Shown one piece after another: positions 16,541 to 26,055 of a stretch of DNA of 64,000 nucleotides (positions are counted from its first letter, which is position 1; each line of letters begins with the position of its first letter). The DNA is from Acidihalobacter_A sp037381185 (GTDB taxonomy: Bacteria; Pseudomonadota; Gammaproteobacteria; DSM-5130; Acidihalobacteraceae): NCBI RefSeq assembly GCF_037381185.1, contig NZ_JARRQY010000018.1, positions 21,213 through 85,212 of the forward strand, read 5' to 3'. Below the pieces are notes generated by a model. That model made no database searches, was not told the DNA's origin, and saw only the letters and a list, made by a program, of their open reading frames with translations. Both the position numbers and the translations under genes were made by a program.

Positions 16541-17800
16541 ATGACAAAAATTCCGGTCGTCGATGCTGATCGTGCTTCGGAGTCTTCCGGGGAACACACG
16601 AAATCAACCACGTTTCTGGGAGCGTGCAGAAGGTATTTGTGTCGCTGGTTCGGCTGTTTCTGCCTGAGGGAAGAAACCTTCGGTCATGATGGGAGACAAG
16701 AGAGGCTTTGGTTGGAACTCGTAGAAAAGTCACGATTTGTCCGTTCTGAAATAGTGGATATGAATGGCATGGTCAGGGACATTAAATCGGGACGCTGCAA
16801 GCCGTCCGGAAGCAAGCGAGTTTTTGCAAAAATCCTGGCAGCAGATCGATCAGCTTGTGAAGGGGCTTAATAAGTTGAGCGAGGATGTGCAAGATCACAA
16901 GGATACTGTTCGGCACATCGTCAATCTCTGGGAGAGAATGAGAGAGAACCCATTGTTTCCCGGGATCTCGCCCGCACTGTCGCAGCAGTTGAATTCGCCT
17001 GATAACCACGATGCGAACGATACGTCCAATCTGATGCGCTGGATTGCCATGTTCGAAGAGCAGGCGACCGAGATCGAACTGTTCGTCGGGTATGTCACGA
17101 TCCCTGAGCGTGTGAATGGCTGGCTGGCCTTGGCGCGTCCCGGCTATATCTTGCCGTTCCATCTCGTGTTCGAAGACGAATTGCCGGCAGAAAGTAGCCG
17201 CCAGAAAGTGTTGAATTACCTGTCGTGGAAGCCTGCGAAAATCATCGGAGGATTGGTCGATCCGAATGCGGGGTTCATCTACCGTTATCCGCGGTGCGTG
17301 GTGGAAAGAGCGTTCCGGCATGGACTCGTGATTTTGCTGTTCACCGCGATGGCGACCGTGTTCGCGTGTTGGCATACGGTCGACAGTGTGTTGGCACTGG
17401 AAACGCCCTATGGGCCGATCAACGAAGCAACCGTGCTTCTGAAGGGGTGGCTGGCGGTATGCGCCGGTGTCCTGGTCCATTGGCTCGTTGATCAGGGTAA
17501 GAACAGGCAGGACAAGGTGTTTTCCCAGACGAGGCCTATTTTTCCGATTGGGGCTATTTTCTGGCCGCGAGAACGGGGTCCACGCTGGCGGCATTGGCGC
17601 GGGCATTCATCGTGTTCGTGGGACTTATTTTCCTGTTCGACAAGCCGTAGGAATTGACGCTCAGTTATTGTTTCTTTGCCGGCTACGGTTTCGACAGCAT
17701 GACGGGGTTGTTTGCGAAGAGTTCAGCGAAGCGGGTGGCCTCGCATGTCGAGGCCATGCAGGCACGGCTCGATGCGAAGGAAAAGCTCGCGAGGCAGTAA
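16541..17800 (+). pseudogene. Frameshifted membrane-protein gene of unknown family
   Basis: A well-formed start (ATG 16541 with GGAGG seven bases upstream) opens a frame that must shift near 16790, within a short G run, to continue into a long charged, helical segment and two hydrophobic segments (GLVILLFTAMATVFA and LKGWLAVCAGVLVHWLV). A second shift near 17520 joins it to EAYFSDWGYFLAARTG and a third hydrophobic segment (ARAFIVFVGLIFLFD). A TAG at 17648-17650 then interrupts a C-terminal tail that ends at 17800. With the lesions repaired it would be a protein of about 410 residues with membrane anchors near its C-terminus. I do not recognise the family. Confidence 0.7.
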
Positions 17801-17807
17801 GAACCGG

Positions 17808-18635
17808 CTATTCGGTTGCCGGCTGGCCGCCGCCTGCCTTGCCGACCCCGACGATCCAGGGTTCGTAGCGTTGTCCGTAGGCCAGCGTCACCGTGGGGAC
17901 GGGGGTGCCGTGGTGGCTGGAGTAGCGCTGGGAATTCAGTGCGAGGATGGCGGCGGTATCGGTGTGCGGCACCGATATGGTTCCTGGCAGGAGCCGGGAT
18001 ACGCTGCCGCGCAGAGCAGGTTGAGGGGCACCGCTGCCGTTTCTGCGGTAGATCTGGTAAGCCGTTATGCGCGCCTTGGCGATGAGGTAGCGCCTGCGGT
18101 CGGGATAGCGTGCCCGCAGGGCCCCTGGGGCGTTGCCGACGTCGACCAGCACCAGGCGCGATGCGGTTTTGGCGAAGCGTTCGAAGCTTGTCTGGAGGCG
18201 CTGGCGCCGGGTTTCCGACTTCACGGTTTTCAGCTCTTCGTCGAGCTTCGTCCGGCGGGTTTCGAGCAGTCGCTGCCAAGCGGTACCGCCGTATTCCAGC
18301 ACGAGGTAGGCCTCGCGCGTCCGGCTCACCATGCTATGGCGCCAGCCGCGCCTGTCCACATAAGCCCTGGGTTTGTGAAAGCCGATGGTCAGCAGCTTTT
18401 GCTCGTTCAGAACCGATTGGCCGGGGCCTTCCGGGCGATGCCAGCGCAGGTACAGCGATACGCCGCTGTTCTCGCGGCCGAGGCCGTAGTAGCTGTGGGC
18501 GATGTATACCTCGCGGGCGGTGAGCTGCAGTTCGGAGGTGGGGGCGCCGCTGCGATTGTAGGCGACGCCGGCGAGCACGACGACGTTGGCCAGCAGGACG
18601 AAGGCGATCGCGAGCAGAAAGCCTTTGCGCTTCAT
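17808..18635 (-). CDS. DUF4824-type membrane-anchored protein
   Basis: The product is 275 residues with one N-terminal membrane segment (GFLLAIAFVLLANVVVLAGVA) followed by a large extracytoplasmic domain starting AYNRSGAPTSELQLTAREV, as in DUF4824 proteins. The start codon overlaps the stop of the upstream DUF2157 gene by four bases (ATGA), so the two are translationally coupled and probably form one complex. Function unknown; a role in envelope stress or membrane sensing is only a guess. Confidence 0.8.
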   Translation of the reverse strand: MKRKGFLLAIAFVLLANVVVLAGVAYNRSGAPTSELQLTAREVYIAHSYYGLGRENSGVSLYLRWHRPEGPGQSVLNEQKLLTIGFHKPRAYVDRRGWRHSMVSRTREAYLVLEYGGTAWQRLLETRRTKLDEELKTVKSETRRQRLQTSFERFAKTASRLVLVDVGNAPGALRARYPDRRRYLIAKARITAYQIYRRNGSGAPQPALRGSVSRLLPGTISVPHTDTAAILALNSQRYSSHHGTPVPTVTLAYGQRYEPWIVGVGKAGGGQPATE

Positions 18636-19687
18636 GTGGCCGGCTCCCGGGTGGCGGCGCGCAGGCGCTTGAGCACCAGCAGCAGGCCTACGGCGATGAG
18701 GCCGAGCAGGAGGAAGAAGAGGTATTTCGGCATCCAGTCCCACCGCCAGTCGAACAGCTTGGTGTACAGGAACAGGACGAAGAAGGTGATGCCGAGATTG
18801 GCCTGGCCGGGCCACAGGCGGCGGATGCCGAGCCAGACGGCGAGGGCGCTGCCGACGAGGCCGAGAATCTGGTAGGTGTTCTCGATGGCCGTGGTGCTGA
18901 GCGGGAGATAGCTGGCATTGCCCCAGTTGGACAGGATGAGCATGGCGATGAAGACGACCAGCAGGCCGTATACGCGGTAGATCGCGGCGAAGGCCGGGCG
19001 TCGGGACGGCAGCACGAGGCCGCCGGCGAACAGCAGCAGGCCGGCCATTACGAAGTTCTCGGGACGCTCGCCAAAGGAGAGCCGGTACATGCCGCTCCAG
19101 GTGCCGACGGTGGCCGCGAGATAGCCCATGAGGCTGGTGAGGCCGGCGACCAGGATCAGTTTCAGGCCGTAGGTGTAGGCGAGGATGAGGCCGAAGGCCG
19201 CCCAGGCGAGAAAGGCATTCTCGCTAGGCGTGATGTTGAAGATTCGCCCCAGCATGCTCAGGTCGAGCACGAAACAGGCGAAGGCCACGAGGGCGGCGAG
19301 CGAGGTGAAATACAGCCCCTGGCGTTCGCGCCGGGCGATCCATTCCACCGCGAGGGTGGTCAGCAGGGGCGCGGCGACCAGGATCAGCGTTTGGGCCGGG
19401 GTGCCGAGCAGCCCCCAGAAGCGGTAAAAGAAGAATACCGCGGCAGACAGGGCCAGCGCACCGATGAACGAGGCGATGCGCATGCTCCAGGACAGGCGTT
19501 TTTGCGTCTGGCTGGTGTCGATGTCGAAGCGTTCGGAGGCGGCGTGCAGCAGTGCGTCGTGATAGCCGCGTACGTGCGCCTTGGCCTGCTCGGGCAAGGT
19601 CAGCACGTCATCGGAATCCAGTATTTCCAGTTCCACGCGAAAGGTGCGGACCTGGTCGGCGCGCGACTGCGCGGCCTGCTGCTCCAT
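18632..19687 (-). CDS. DUF2157-family multispanning membrane protein
   Basis: The product has 351 residues. A soluble N-terminal segment (about 1-70) contains LPEQAKAHVRGYHDALLHAA, and about nine or ten hydrophobic segments follow. DUF2157 proteins frequently pair with GDYxxLxY/DUF4824 proteins in two-gene operons, as here with a four-base overlap. The biochemical function is not known. Confidence 0.82.
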   Translation of the reverse strand: MEQQAAQSRADQVRTFRVELEILDSDDVLTLPEQAKAHVRGYHDALLHAASERFDIDTSQTQKRLSWSMRIASFIGALALSAAVFFFYRFWGLLGTPAQTLILVAAPLLTTLAVEWIARRERQGLYFTSLAALVAFACFVLDLSMLGRIFNITPSENAFLAWAAFGLILAYTYGLKLILVAGLTSLMGYLAATVGTWSGMYRLSFGERPENFVMAGLLLFAGGLVLPSRRPAFAAIYRVYGLLVVFIAMLILSNWGNASYLPLSTTAIENTYQILGLVGSALAVWLGIRRLWPGQANLGITFFVLFLYTKLFDWRWDWMPKYLFFLLLGLIAVGLLLVLKRLRAATREPAT

Positions 19688-19778
19688 GCCGATTTCCCGT
19701 TATGGTTCTTGATGTCCGACGGGAAGAGTACGGGCAGGGGCGGCGGGCGAATGCATCATCCTCCGCGAGGCCGTGCCG

Positions 19779-20288
19779 TCATTTCCCGGTCAGGCGCTGC
19801 CAGGTCTGCGTCTTGTGGAATATCCACACGTAGCCGCGCACCTGAAGTTTCTTGCCGTCGTCGCTCAGCCACATCTTGCAGTTGTAGGTCTTGCCGTCCT
19901 CCGGGTCGTAGCAAGAGCCTTTGTCCCAGTCGCCCTGTGCGGGCTGGTAGCGGAAGCCGTGCAATACCTTCAACCCAAGAACGGGTTGCGTGCGCAGAGC
20001 CTTGTCCGGATTGTGGCGGTCGATCTTGGGTTTGCCCGCCAGCGCAGGGTCTTTGAAACCGTTCGGATAGTCCGGTTGTTTGAGCCAGACGATCTTGCCG
20101 GCATAGCTGCCGTCGGTCTGGCGTGCGATGACGACGTGCGACTTGTCGTTCGGCGTGACCCAGGTGCCCGTGACGGCGTCTGCGGAAGGCGCGGCCGAGG
20201 CTGTCAGCGGTTGCAGCAGGACGGCGGCGAGCAGGGCGGGAACGATGCTGAAGCTGATGCGGCGGGTGATGGGAAGCTGTGTCTGCAT
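19779..20288 (-). CDS. Exported DUF2147-family protein
   Basis: The product is 169 residues with a signal peptide (FSIVPALLAAVLLQPLTASAA) and a DUF2147 domain. The signature is GTWVTPNDKSHVVIAR near the mature N-terminus and the YNCKMWLSDDGKKLQVRGYV segment near the C-terminus. This lipocalin-like periplasmic family has no agreed function. It is likely a single-gene unit. Confidence 0.88.
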   Translation of the reverse strand: MQTQLPITRRISFSIVPALLAAVLLQPLTASAAPSADAVTGTWVTPNDKSHVVIARQTDGSYAGKIVWLKQPDYPNGFKDPALAGKPKIDRHNPDKALRTQPVLGLKVLHGFRYQPAQGDWDKGSCYDPEDGKTYNCKMWLSDDGKKLQVRGYVWIFHKTQTWQRLTGK

Positions 20289-20498
20289 GTCGTTATCCGT
20301 GCGATGGAGATGTAGACAGGATAGGCTACCCGAGCCCGTTTAGGCGGTGTTGCGGCGAGGTTCCGCTATGCTTTGGAACGGCGGTGACGGCTGTGCTCCC
20401 CGGTCGTGCGGCCTGTCTGCGGCGTCACTCGGTCTGTCGCCGCGTTGGGGGAGGTCGTGTGAGTAGGCTCCGTCTCTTTGGCTCATCGAGAAAACGAT

Positions 20499-20861
20499 AT
20501 GTGGCGAATCGTGATTCTGATGGCGGGTTATGCTCCCTGGATCTTCCTGTATTTCCCTCTCGCTTTCTCGATCATGTATTCCCCTCCCTGGTTGCAACTG
20601 CCGGTACTGGTCGGCTATGTGGCGCTGTATGGCGTGCTGAGTTACCGATGGCTTAGCGGCAGCCGGATGATCGCCCGCGTGCTTTGCGCGTTTGCCATAC
20701 CTCTGCCCGTGTTGGCGGTTATTGCATTGTCCGAATACCATTCCCTGGGCAATGTCGGTTTCATACTGCGTTGGTTGGTGATGCTGGTGATCCATGCAGG
20801 TGGCGTGTTGACGGCGGCGTTGCTGAGTCGGCTTAGTGCGCGCACCCGGTATCGGTTCTAG
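20499..20861 (+). CDS. Small integral membrane protein, unknown family
   Basis: The product has 120 residues and three or four hydrophobic segments (IVILMAGYAPWIFLYF, LPVLVGYVALYGVL, VLCAFAIPLPVLAVIAL, LRWLVMLVIHAGGVLTAALL). The C-terminus is positively charged (RLSARTRYRF). I do not recognise a family. ATG at 20499 is used; an in-frame TTG at 20478 is possible. It is divergent from the DUF2147 gene. Confidence 0.6.
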   Translation: MWRIVILMAGYAPWIFLYFPLAFSIMYSPPWLQLPVLVGYVALYGVLSYRWLSGSRMIARVLCAFAIPLPVLAVIALSEYHSLGNVGFILRWLVMLVIHAGGVLTAALLSRLSARTRYRF

Positions 20862-21081
20862 CGTCGTGCGTGCTGGAATATTTCGGATCGCGCATAGTCT
20901 CGTATTGTGATGCTTTTCGAGAATGACAGATTACTAAGTCGGACGGAGGCTAGACGACGCTTGGCGCGCCTGTGCTGCGCCCACGCCCACCCACCGACGG
21001 CATTGCCGTCAAGTAATATACAGGCCGATGTCCGGGCTGCCGGTGAGCTTGGATGGATGTCTGAACCAGGAGCGACGAGCG

Positions 21082-23361
21082 GTGGCCGATAGCGAGCCGT
21101 GGAATCATCTGTCGATGAGCGATAGCTCCGGGCGGTCGAGCGGGGTGCAGCGCACCCTGTTTCCGGGCTGGTTGCTGCTGGTCGGCGAACAACTGGTGGC
21201 CGCAGTGGTTTGGATAGGCATCGCCTGTCTGACGCTGTGGCTGATGCCGACGGTGGCACAGATGCCCGTCGATATACTCTGGCCCGCTAATGCAGTCGCC
21301 TACGGGGCGATTATCGTGTTCGGCTGGCGGCTGATACCCGGCTTTGCCCTCGGAGCGTTGGTTCATAAGGTATCCATCGGCTTCGTTTCGCCTAACCTGA
21401 TCATCGGCATTTCCACCTTTGTTGCCGTAATGTTATTCGTGGCGATGCTGAATCGCCTGTTGACCTATTGGCTGGGCGACGCTTTCCAACAGCAATTGGT
21501 GCGGATTTCGCTGATTGCATTCACCAGCGCTGCGTTGTTCACTGCGCTGGGCGTGTATCAGTTCGGTGCCACGCCATCGGCTGGGCTGATGCTGTCACTG
21601 TGGATGGCGGAAGCGAGTTCGGTGTTGCTGTTCACGCCGTTGGTCCAGCGTTGGCTACAGCGCGACGATGCGGACCGGCGCCATGCGGCACTGCTGGGTA
21701 TCAGGCGCCGCACTCCGGGTTGGGTGGTTGCGGTCTGGGTGTCGGCTGCGGTGTTGTTGCTGGCTCTGCAGTGGTGGTTGCTGAACTATGCGACGATGTC
21801 GTTGCAGAGTCTGCTGCTGATGCAGGTTCTGCCTCTGCTGGTGTTTCCTTTGACCGCGGTGTTCCTGCTCGGTTCGGCAGTGCGTGCCATGCTGATGTCT
21901 TCGTCGTTCCTGCTGGTGTGGGCGGTGATGCAGTATCACTGCATGATCGGAGGGGCGCGGTGTCCGATGATCAGTCTTGATCTGGAGGAGCAACTGCCGT
22001 TGTTCGCGGCCGCACTGGTGGCGTTTCTGGCCAACGAGTTCAGTTATACCTCGCAGCGCACCTCGCGAGCGCTGCGGCTGGAGCGTTTTCGGGACGACGT
22101 ATCCGATCTGTTGAACGATCCGGGCTTGCATCAGCTGCTGCGTAGCCATTTGCGGGAGCCGGGTAGCAGCGTTTCGGTGATCACCGTGTATGTTCCGGAT
22201 GTCGACGACTTGGCCGCTCTGATAGGTCATGAGCAGAGCCAGGCCATCGAGCGCGATATCGCCGGCCTCATCTGTGAGGCCACTCATAACCACGAGCGGG
22301 TCGCGCGGCTTCAGCCCGGGCTGTTCAGTGTGGTGTCGCAGGAGGAACCGGACGCGACTTACTTGCAGGCGCAGCGTATTCAGAGTCTGCTGAGCAAGGC
22401 GCGCGCCGAAAATCGTTTCTACAACGGTCATTTGGCGGTGCAGATCGGGCAGTTGGACCACGTCACGGCTCAGGATATCGATCAGCTTCTGTCCGCCCAG
22501 TTGTTGGTCGCCCAGCGTAGCGAGAAGGAGGTCGATGGACGGCCGTATCGCTACGGCGGAGCGGTGGGCGGCCTTATCGACACCTATCGCGGATCGCTGC
22601 GCTGGGTGCAACGCATGCGCGCGGCGATGGCCGGGGATGGCGCGGACGGTCATTTCGAGTTGTATTGCCAGCCGATCGTGGATCAGAGCGACCCGGACTT
22701 TCTCCAGGTGGAGATTCTGCTGCGCTGGGTGGCGCCGGACGGACGTTTGCTCGGGGCTGGCGAGTTCCTGCCCATCGCTGAGGACTTCGGCCTCATGCCG
22801 TTGGTGGACCGATGGGTCATGGAACGGACAATCAGGCTGATCGCAGGGCATCCGCAGGGGGCGAGGCTGGAAAACATATCGATCAATCTGTCCGGAGAGT
22901 GCTTGGCATACACACGTGTCGACAGGAGCGTGGCGCAATTGCTGGAGACTTACGATTGGCCGGGCGAGCGCCTGTGTTTTGAAATCACGGAAAGCATGGT
23001 GATTCGCGATACTCGCCAGGCACGCGAGAACATCATGGGACTGCGGGCGCTGGGCTGCCGCATTGCGGTGGACGATTTCGGCACTGGCCAGGCCACGTTC
23101 GCCTATCTCAAGCACTACCCCTTCGACCGCCTCAAGATCGATGGTAGTTTCATCCGCGACGTTGCCGACTCTCCGGTGGACCAGGCGATCGTGCGCGCGA
23201 TCGTGACCGTGGCCCGCGAGATGGGGGCCACGGTGATTGCCGAGTTCGTCGAAAACGAGCGCCAGATCGTGTATCTGGAGCAGTTCGGGGTACATCAGTT
23301 GCAGGGCTTCGGCATTGCATGCCCGCAGCCGCTGGGAGATTATCTGGACGGGCTGGCCTAG
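21082..23361 (+). CDS. MASE1-domain EAL cyclic-di-GMP phosphodiesterase with degenerate GGDEF domain
   Basis: The protein has about 759 residues. Residues about 25-300 form an eight-helix MASE1-type membrane sensor. The middle (about 325-500) has the shape of a GGDEF domain but RLQPG stands where the GGDEF motif should be, so no synthase activity is expected. The C-terminal EAL domain keeps the catalytic residues: the signature reads EIL instead of EAL (544-546), and it has INLS, EITES, DDFGTG (664-669), KID, EFVEN and QGFGIACP. It should hydrolyse c-di-GMP at the membrane. GTG at 21082 follows AGGAG by a normal distance; the frame is open from ATG 21028. Confidence 0.9.
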   Translation: MADSEPWNHLSMSDSSGRSSGVQRTLFPGWLLLVGEQLVAAVVWIGIACLTLWLMPTVAQMPVDILWPANAVAYGAIIVFGWRLIPGFALGALVHKVSIGFVSPNLIIGISTFVAVMLFVAMLNRLLTYWLGDAFQQQLVRISLIAFTSAALFTALGVYQFGATPSAGLMLSLWMAEASSVLLFTPLVQRWLQRDDADRRHAALLGIRRRTPGWVVAVWVSAAVLLLALQWWLLNYATMSLQSLLLMQVLPLLVFPLTAVFLLGSAVRAMLMSSSFLLVWAVMQYHCMIGGARCPMISLDLEEQLPLFAAALVAFLANEFSYTSQRTSRALRLERFRDDVSDLLNDPGLHQLLRSHLREPGSSVSVITVYVPDVDDLAALIGHEQSQAIERDIAGLICEATHNHERVARLQPGLFSVVSQEEPDATYLQAQRIQSLLSKARAENRFYNGHLAVQIGQLDHVTAQDIDQLLSAQLLVAQRSEKEVDGRPYRYGGAVGGLIDTYRGSLRWVQRMRAAMAGDGADGHFELYCQPIVDQSDPDFLQVEILLRWVAPDGRLLGAGEFLPIAEDFGLMPLVDRWVMERTIRLIAGHPQGARLENISINLSGECLAYTRVDRSVAQLLETYDWPGERLCFEITESMVIRDTRQARENIMGLRALGCRIAVDDFGTGQATFAYLKHYPFDRLKIDGSFIRDVADSPVDQAIVRAIVTVAREMGATVIAEFVENERQIVYLEQFGVHQLQGFGIACPQPLGDYLDGLA

Positions 23362-23422
23362 GGGCTAGTTCACACTATCGCGCGACCCGGCAACGCACCG
23401 CTCAATAGTGTGAACAGGCCCC
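23361..23422. repeat. Short inverted-repeat (MITE-like) element, copy 1
   Basis: GGGGCTAGTTCACACTAT (23361-23378) pairs with the reverse complement of ATAGTGTGAACAGGCCCC (23405-23422) around a 26-base loop. The right arm is nearly the same as the right end of a longer element at 31625-31849 (CAATAG, two variable bases, TGAACAG, then CCCCAG), and the left arm matches too. This therefore looks like an internally deleted copy of that element, inserted at the very end of the EAL gene, whose stop codon touches it. No T run follows, so it is not a simple terminator. Confidence 0.65.
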
Positions 23423-23492
23423 AGGCTCCGGTGCTTGCCAAACCCCGGCAACGCGCTATAGGTGCATAGTAGGAGGTCGGGGTTTCCGGCCG

Positions 23493-24311
23493 ATGCTTGC
23501 GGGCGACCATACACAGATCCGGGCGGGTGGCATGAGTCTATCTGGGGATACCGAGTTCATCGGCAACCTGATCGGCGCTTCGAAGTTGCTGGCGAAGCGC
23601 GAGAAACTGGAGGACGGGTTGCGCGAGCTTGCGGCGACGACGGCTCACATGCTGCAGGCGGAGAAGTGTTCGATCATGCTGGTCAGCGACGAGGCCGAGG
23701 CGCCGGAGACGTCTCAGGACATGCGTCTGCGAGTCTATGCGAACTACGGTGCGCTGCCGCAGGCAGCCTATGAGCAGGGGATGCGTTTCAACGAGGGCAT
23801 TTCGGGCTATGTCGCCGGGACGGCCAAGCCGCTGCTGGTGGAGGACATTTCCCGGTCGCGTTTTGCCGGGTCAGCCCGTTACGCCGAGGATAGCCGCAAG
23901 AGCCTGATCAGCGCTCCCATTCTGCTTGGCGGTAAGGTGATCGGCGTTATCAATATCGCGAGTCCGCTCGACGGACGCACGTTCACCGAACACGATCTGG
24001 AACTGCTCAATATCTTTGCCCTGTTCGTCGGCCAGTCGATTCACATCGTGCAACTGCAAAGCGTGCTGCGCTCGCGCTTTCTGCAGTTGGCCCTGGCGCT
24101 GGAGGACAAGGAGGGGCGGCACCCGGACAGGCCTCTCAGCCCGGACCCGGCGCATCTGGCAAGCATCGTCGCCAAGACCATTTTCCGTGAGCTGAACCAG
24201 GGCGGTTTCAGTTCCAGTCAGATCCTGAACGTCGCCTCGGAGGTGATCGGCCTGCTGAACGAGGAACTGGAAACGCACAAGCATCGCGTGGAACGTGAGG
24301 ACGGGGTCTGA
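23493..24311 (+). CDS. GAF-domain protein
   Basis: The product has up to 272 residues. A GAF domain spans about residues 25-190, with typical LQAEKCSIMLVSDE, GISGYVAGTAKPLLVEDI and LISAPILLGGKVIGVINIASP. A short helical tail (ILNVASEVIGLLNEELETHKHRV) follows without an enzymatic output domain. GAF domains bind small ligands or cyclic nucleotides; a stand-alone GAF next to a c-di-GMP phosphodiesterase suggests a regulatory role. The start is uncertain: ATG 23493 or ATG 23532 (MSLSGDTEFIGN), the latter giving a tidier N-terminus. Confidence 0.82.
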   Translation: MLAGDHTQIRAGGMSLSGDTEFIGNLIGASKLLAKREKLEDGLRELAATTAHMLQAEKCSIMLVSDEAEAPETSQDMRLRVYANYGALPQAAYEQGMRFNEGISGYVAGTAKPLLVEDISRSRFAGSARYAEDSRKSLISAPILLGGKVIGVINIASPLDGRTFTEHDLELLNIFALFVGQSIHIVQLQSVLRSRFLQLALALEDKEGRHPDRPLSPDPAHLASIVAKTIFRELNQGGFSSSQILNVASEVIGLLNEELETHKHRVEREDGV

Positions 24312-24352
24312 ACGTTTCGGCGCTTGCCGTTAGTAACCCGTCACCGGCCACG

Positions 24353-24496
24353 GTGCAGTTCCTGGAGATGATCAAGGGCAACGACTACATACTCCGGTTG
24401 CTCGGCGAGGAGATACGGCTATCGGCCAAGGAGCGCCGGTGCGTGGTCGATCATGCGGTGGAGATCTTTCTTCGGGGCGTTTCCTCGGAACAATAG
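24353..24496 (+). CDS. Possible small protein downstream of the GAF gene
   Basis: A 47-codon frame starting at GTG 24353 (CTG 24308 is possible in frame) encodes FLEMIKGNDYILRLLGEEI and continues to HAVEIFLRGVSSEQ. The amphipathic helical composition looks protein-like, and its end resembles the C-terminal helix of TetR-type regulators. It may be a real small protein co-transcribed with the GAF gene or the relic of a larger gene. No ribosome-binding site stands out. Confidence 0.35.
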   Translation: MQFLEMIKGNDYILRLLGEEIRLSAKERRCVVDHAVEIFLRGVSSEQ

Positions 24497-24528
24497 GGCG
24501 CCTTCACCGGGAGCAAGTATGCGCCTCC

Positions 24529-25344
24529 TCAGGAACCGTCGGATTCCATGTCATGAGGGGCTGTGCCGAGTTGGACCTCGACTTCCTGCAGTGCGGGATA
24601 GACGGGGGGGCCGAACTGGGTGTAGACCGCCACATCGGCCGCATCTCGTCCGTAGCCGATGGAAACGTAGCCGCCGCGGAGTTCCTGCCGGGTCGCGTCG
24701 AAAGCGTACCAGCGCCCGCCGACATAGGCTTCGAACCAGGCATGCAGGTCCATCGGTTCCAGATCATGCAGATAGCCGACTACGAGACGCGCCGGAATGC
24801 TGATGCCGCGGCATAGGGCGATGCCCAGGTGGGCAAGGTCGCGACAGACGCCGAAGCCGCGGGCCTCGACTTCTGAAGCCGACAGCGGGCGGTCGCTGCT
24901 GCCGGGCACAAAGCGGATCGACTTGCGCAGCCAGTTCTCTATGGCGGCGATCTGGTCGTAGCCGGGTGCGGCGCCGACGACGATCTCACTCGCCAGTGCG
25001 CCGAAACGGTCCGCCTCGCAATAGCGGCTGGGCAGCAGGTAACCCAGCACGTCGTCGGGCAGGCGCTGGATCTCGACGAACGGTGCTCCGGGGGCGCGGT
25101 CGACGCTGTCGGCGGTTTTGACTTCGGCCGCGGTATGTAGGGCGAAGCGGCCGGGCGGTGCGACCAGGCGCTGACACAAATTGCCGAAGCCGTCGGTAAA
25201 CTCGTGTACCGGGACGTAGGGCGTGAGCCGATATTCTTCACGCGTGACCCATTGCTGTGCGCCACTGCGCGGGCGCAGCATCAGCACAAAGGGCGTCGGC
25301 ACGCCGATGTCGAACGCCATGTCGCAGCGCGTATGCAGCCACAT
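24529..25344 (-). CDS. Transglutaminase-like protein
   Basis: The product has 271 residues with the N-terminal beta domain and C-terminal cysteine-protease-like core of bacterial transglutaminase-like proteins. The triad can be placed at C167 (GFGVCRDLAHL), H201 (MDLHAWFEAY) and D216 (AFDATRQ). Such proteins are thought to be peptidases or amide-bond transferases. It resembles the two transglutaminase-like proteins of the ATP-grasp locus (31.9-38.6 kb) but is not linked to it. Stand-alone gene. Confidence 0.87.
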   Translation of the reverse strand: MWLHTRCDMAFDIGVPTPFVLMLRPRSGAQQWVTREEYRLTPYVPVHEFTDGFGNLCQRLVAPPGRFALHTAAEVKTADSVDRAPGAPFVEIQRLPDDVLGYLLPSRYCEADRFGALASEIVVGAAPGYDQIAAIENWLRKSIRFVPGSSDRPLSASEVEARGFGVCRDLAHLGIALCRGISIPARLVVGYLHDLEPMDLHAWFEAYVGGRWYAFDATRQELRGGYVSIGYGRDAADVAVYTQFGPPVYPALQEVEVQLGTAPHDMESDGS

Positions 25345-25561
25345 TCGCAGAATTCCGTGAGGTGTGAAGGATGCGGGCAGTGAAACATCCGAGGCCGGGG
25401 TGGCGCAATGCTACGAAGTCGTACCGCGCACCCCATGGCCGGCGGTGTCGCCACAGGCGAAAGTCGGCATCGTCCCTGAGTATGGCGTCATGGTCCGTGG
25501 ATATTCTGGCGGGCGCCCCCATATTGCCTTGTCGAGATGATTTTTCAGCGAGGTGAACTTC

Positions 25562-25996
25562 GTGAGCGACTCATTGCACATCGTTTGTCCGCATTGCACG
25601 GCGGTCAATCGCATTCCGTCGGCCCGTTTGGGAGAGAGTCCGCGATGCGGCAAGTGTCACGGGGAGCTGTTCACCGGCCATCCGGTCGAATTGGATGCGG
25701 CCGGTTTCGACAAACACGTCGGGCGTGGCGACATTCCCGTGCTGGTGGACTTCTGGGCACCGTGGTGCGGGCCGTGCAAGATGATGGCGCCGCATTTTGT
25801 GCAGGCCGCCGGACAGCTCGAGCCGCGTGTGCGCGTGGCCAAGGTCGATACCGAGGCTGAGCAGGCTCTGGGGGCGCGTTTCGGCATCCGCAGCATTCCG
25901 ACGCTGGCGCTGTTCAAGGGCGGACGCGAAGTGGCGCGTCAGGCGGGCGCCATGGGGGCGGCGGACATCGTGCGCTGGACGCAGGGCCACCTCTGA
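25562..25996 (+). CDS. trxC: Thioredoxin 2
   Basis: The product has 144 residues. The N-terminal zinc-binding region has two CxxC motifs (CPHC and CGKC), and the thioredoxin fold has active site WAPWCGPCKM, as in E. coli TrxC. It reduces protein disulfides in the cytoplasm and takes part in oxidative-stress defence. GTG at 25562 has GCGAGG eight bases upstream; GTG at 25553 is also in frame. It is convergent with the rhodanese gene. Confidence 0.95.
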   Translation: MSDSLHIVCPHCTAVNRIPSARLGESPRCGKCHGELFTGHPVELDAAGFDKHVGRGDIPVLVDFWAPWCGPCKMMAPHFVQAAGQLEPRVRVAKVDTEAEQALGARFGIRSIPTLALFKGGREVARQAGAMGAADIVRWTQGHL

Positions 25997-26055
25997 GGCG
26001 CGTCTGAAACGCGCGGGTCAGGCCTGGGAAATCGGTTGGCGGACGGTAAGGGCGC

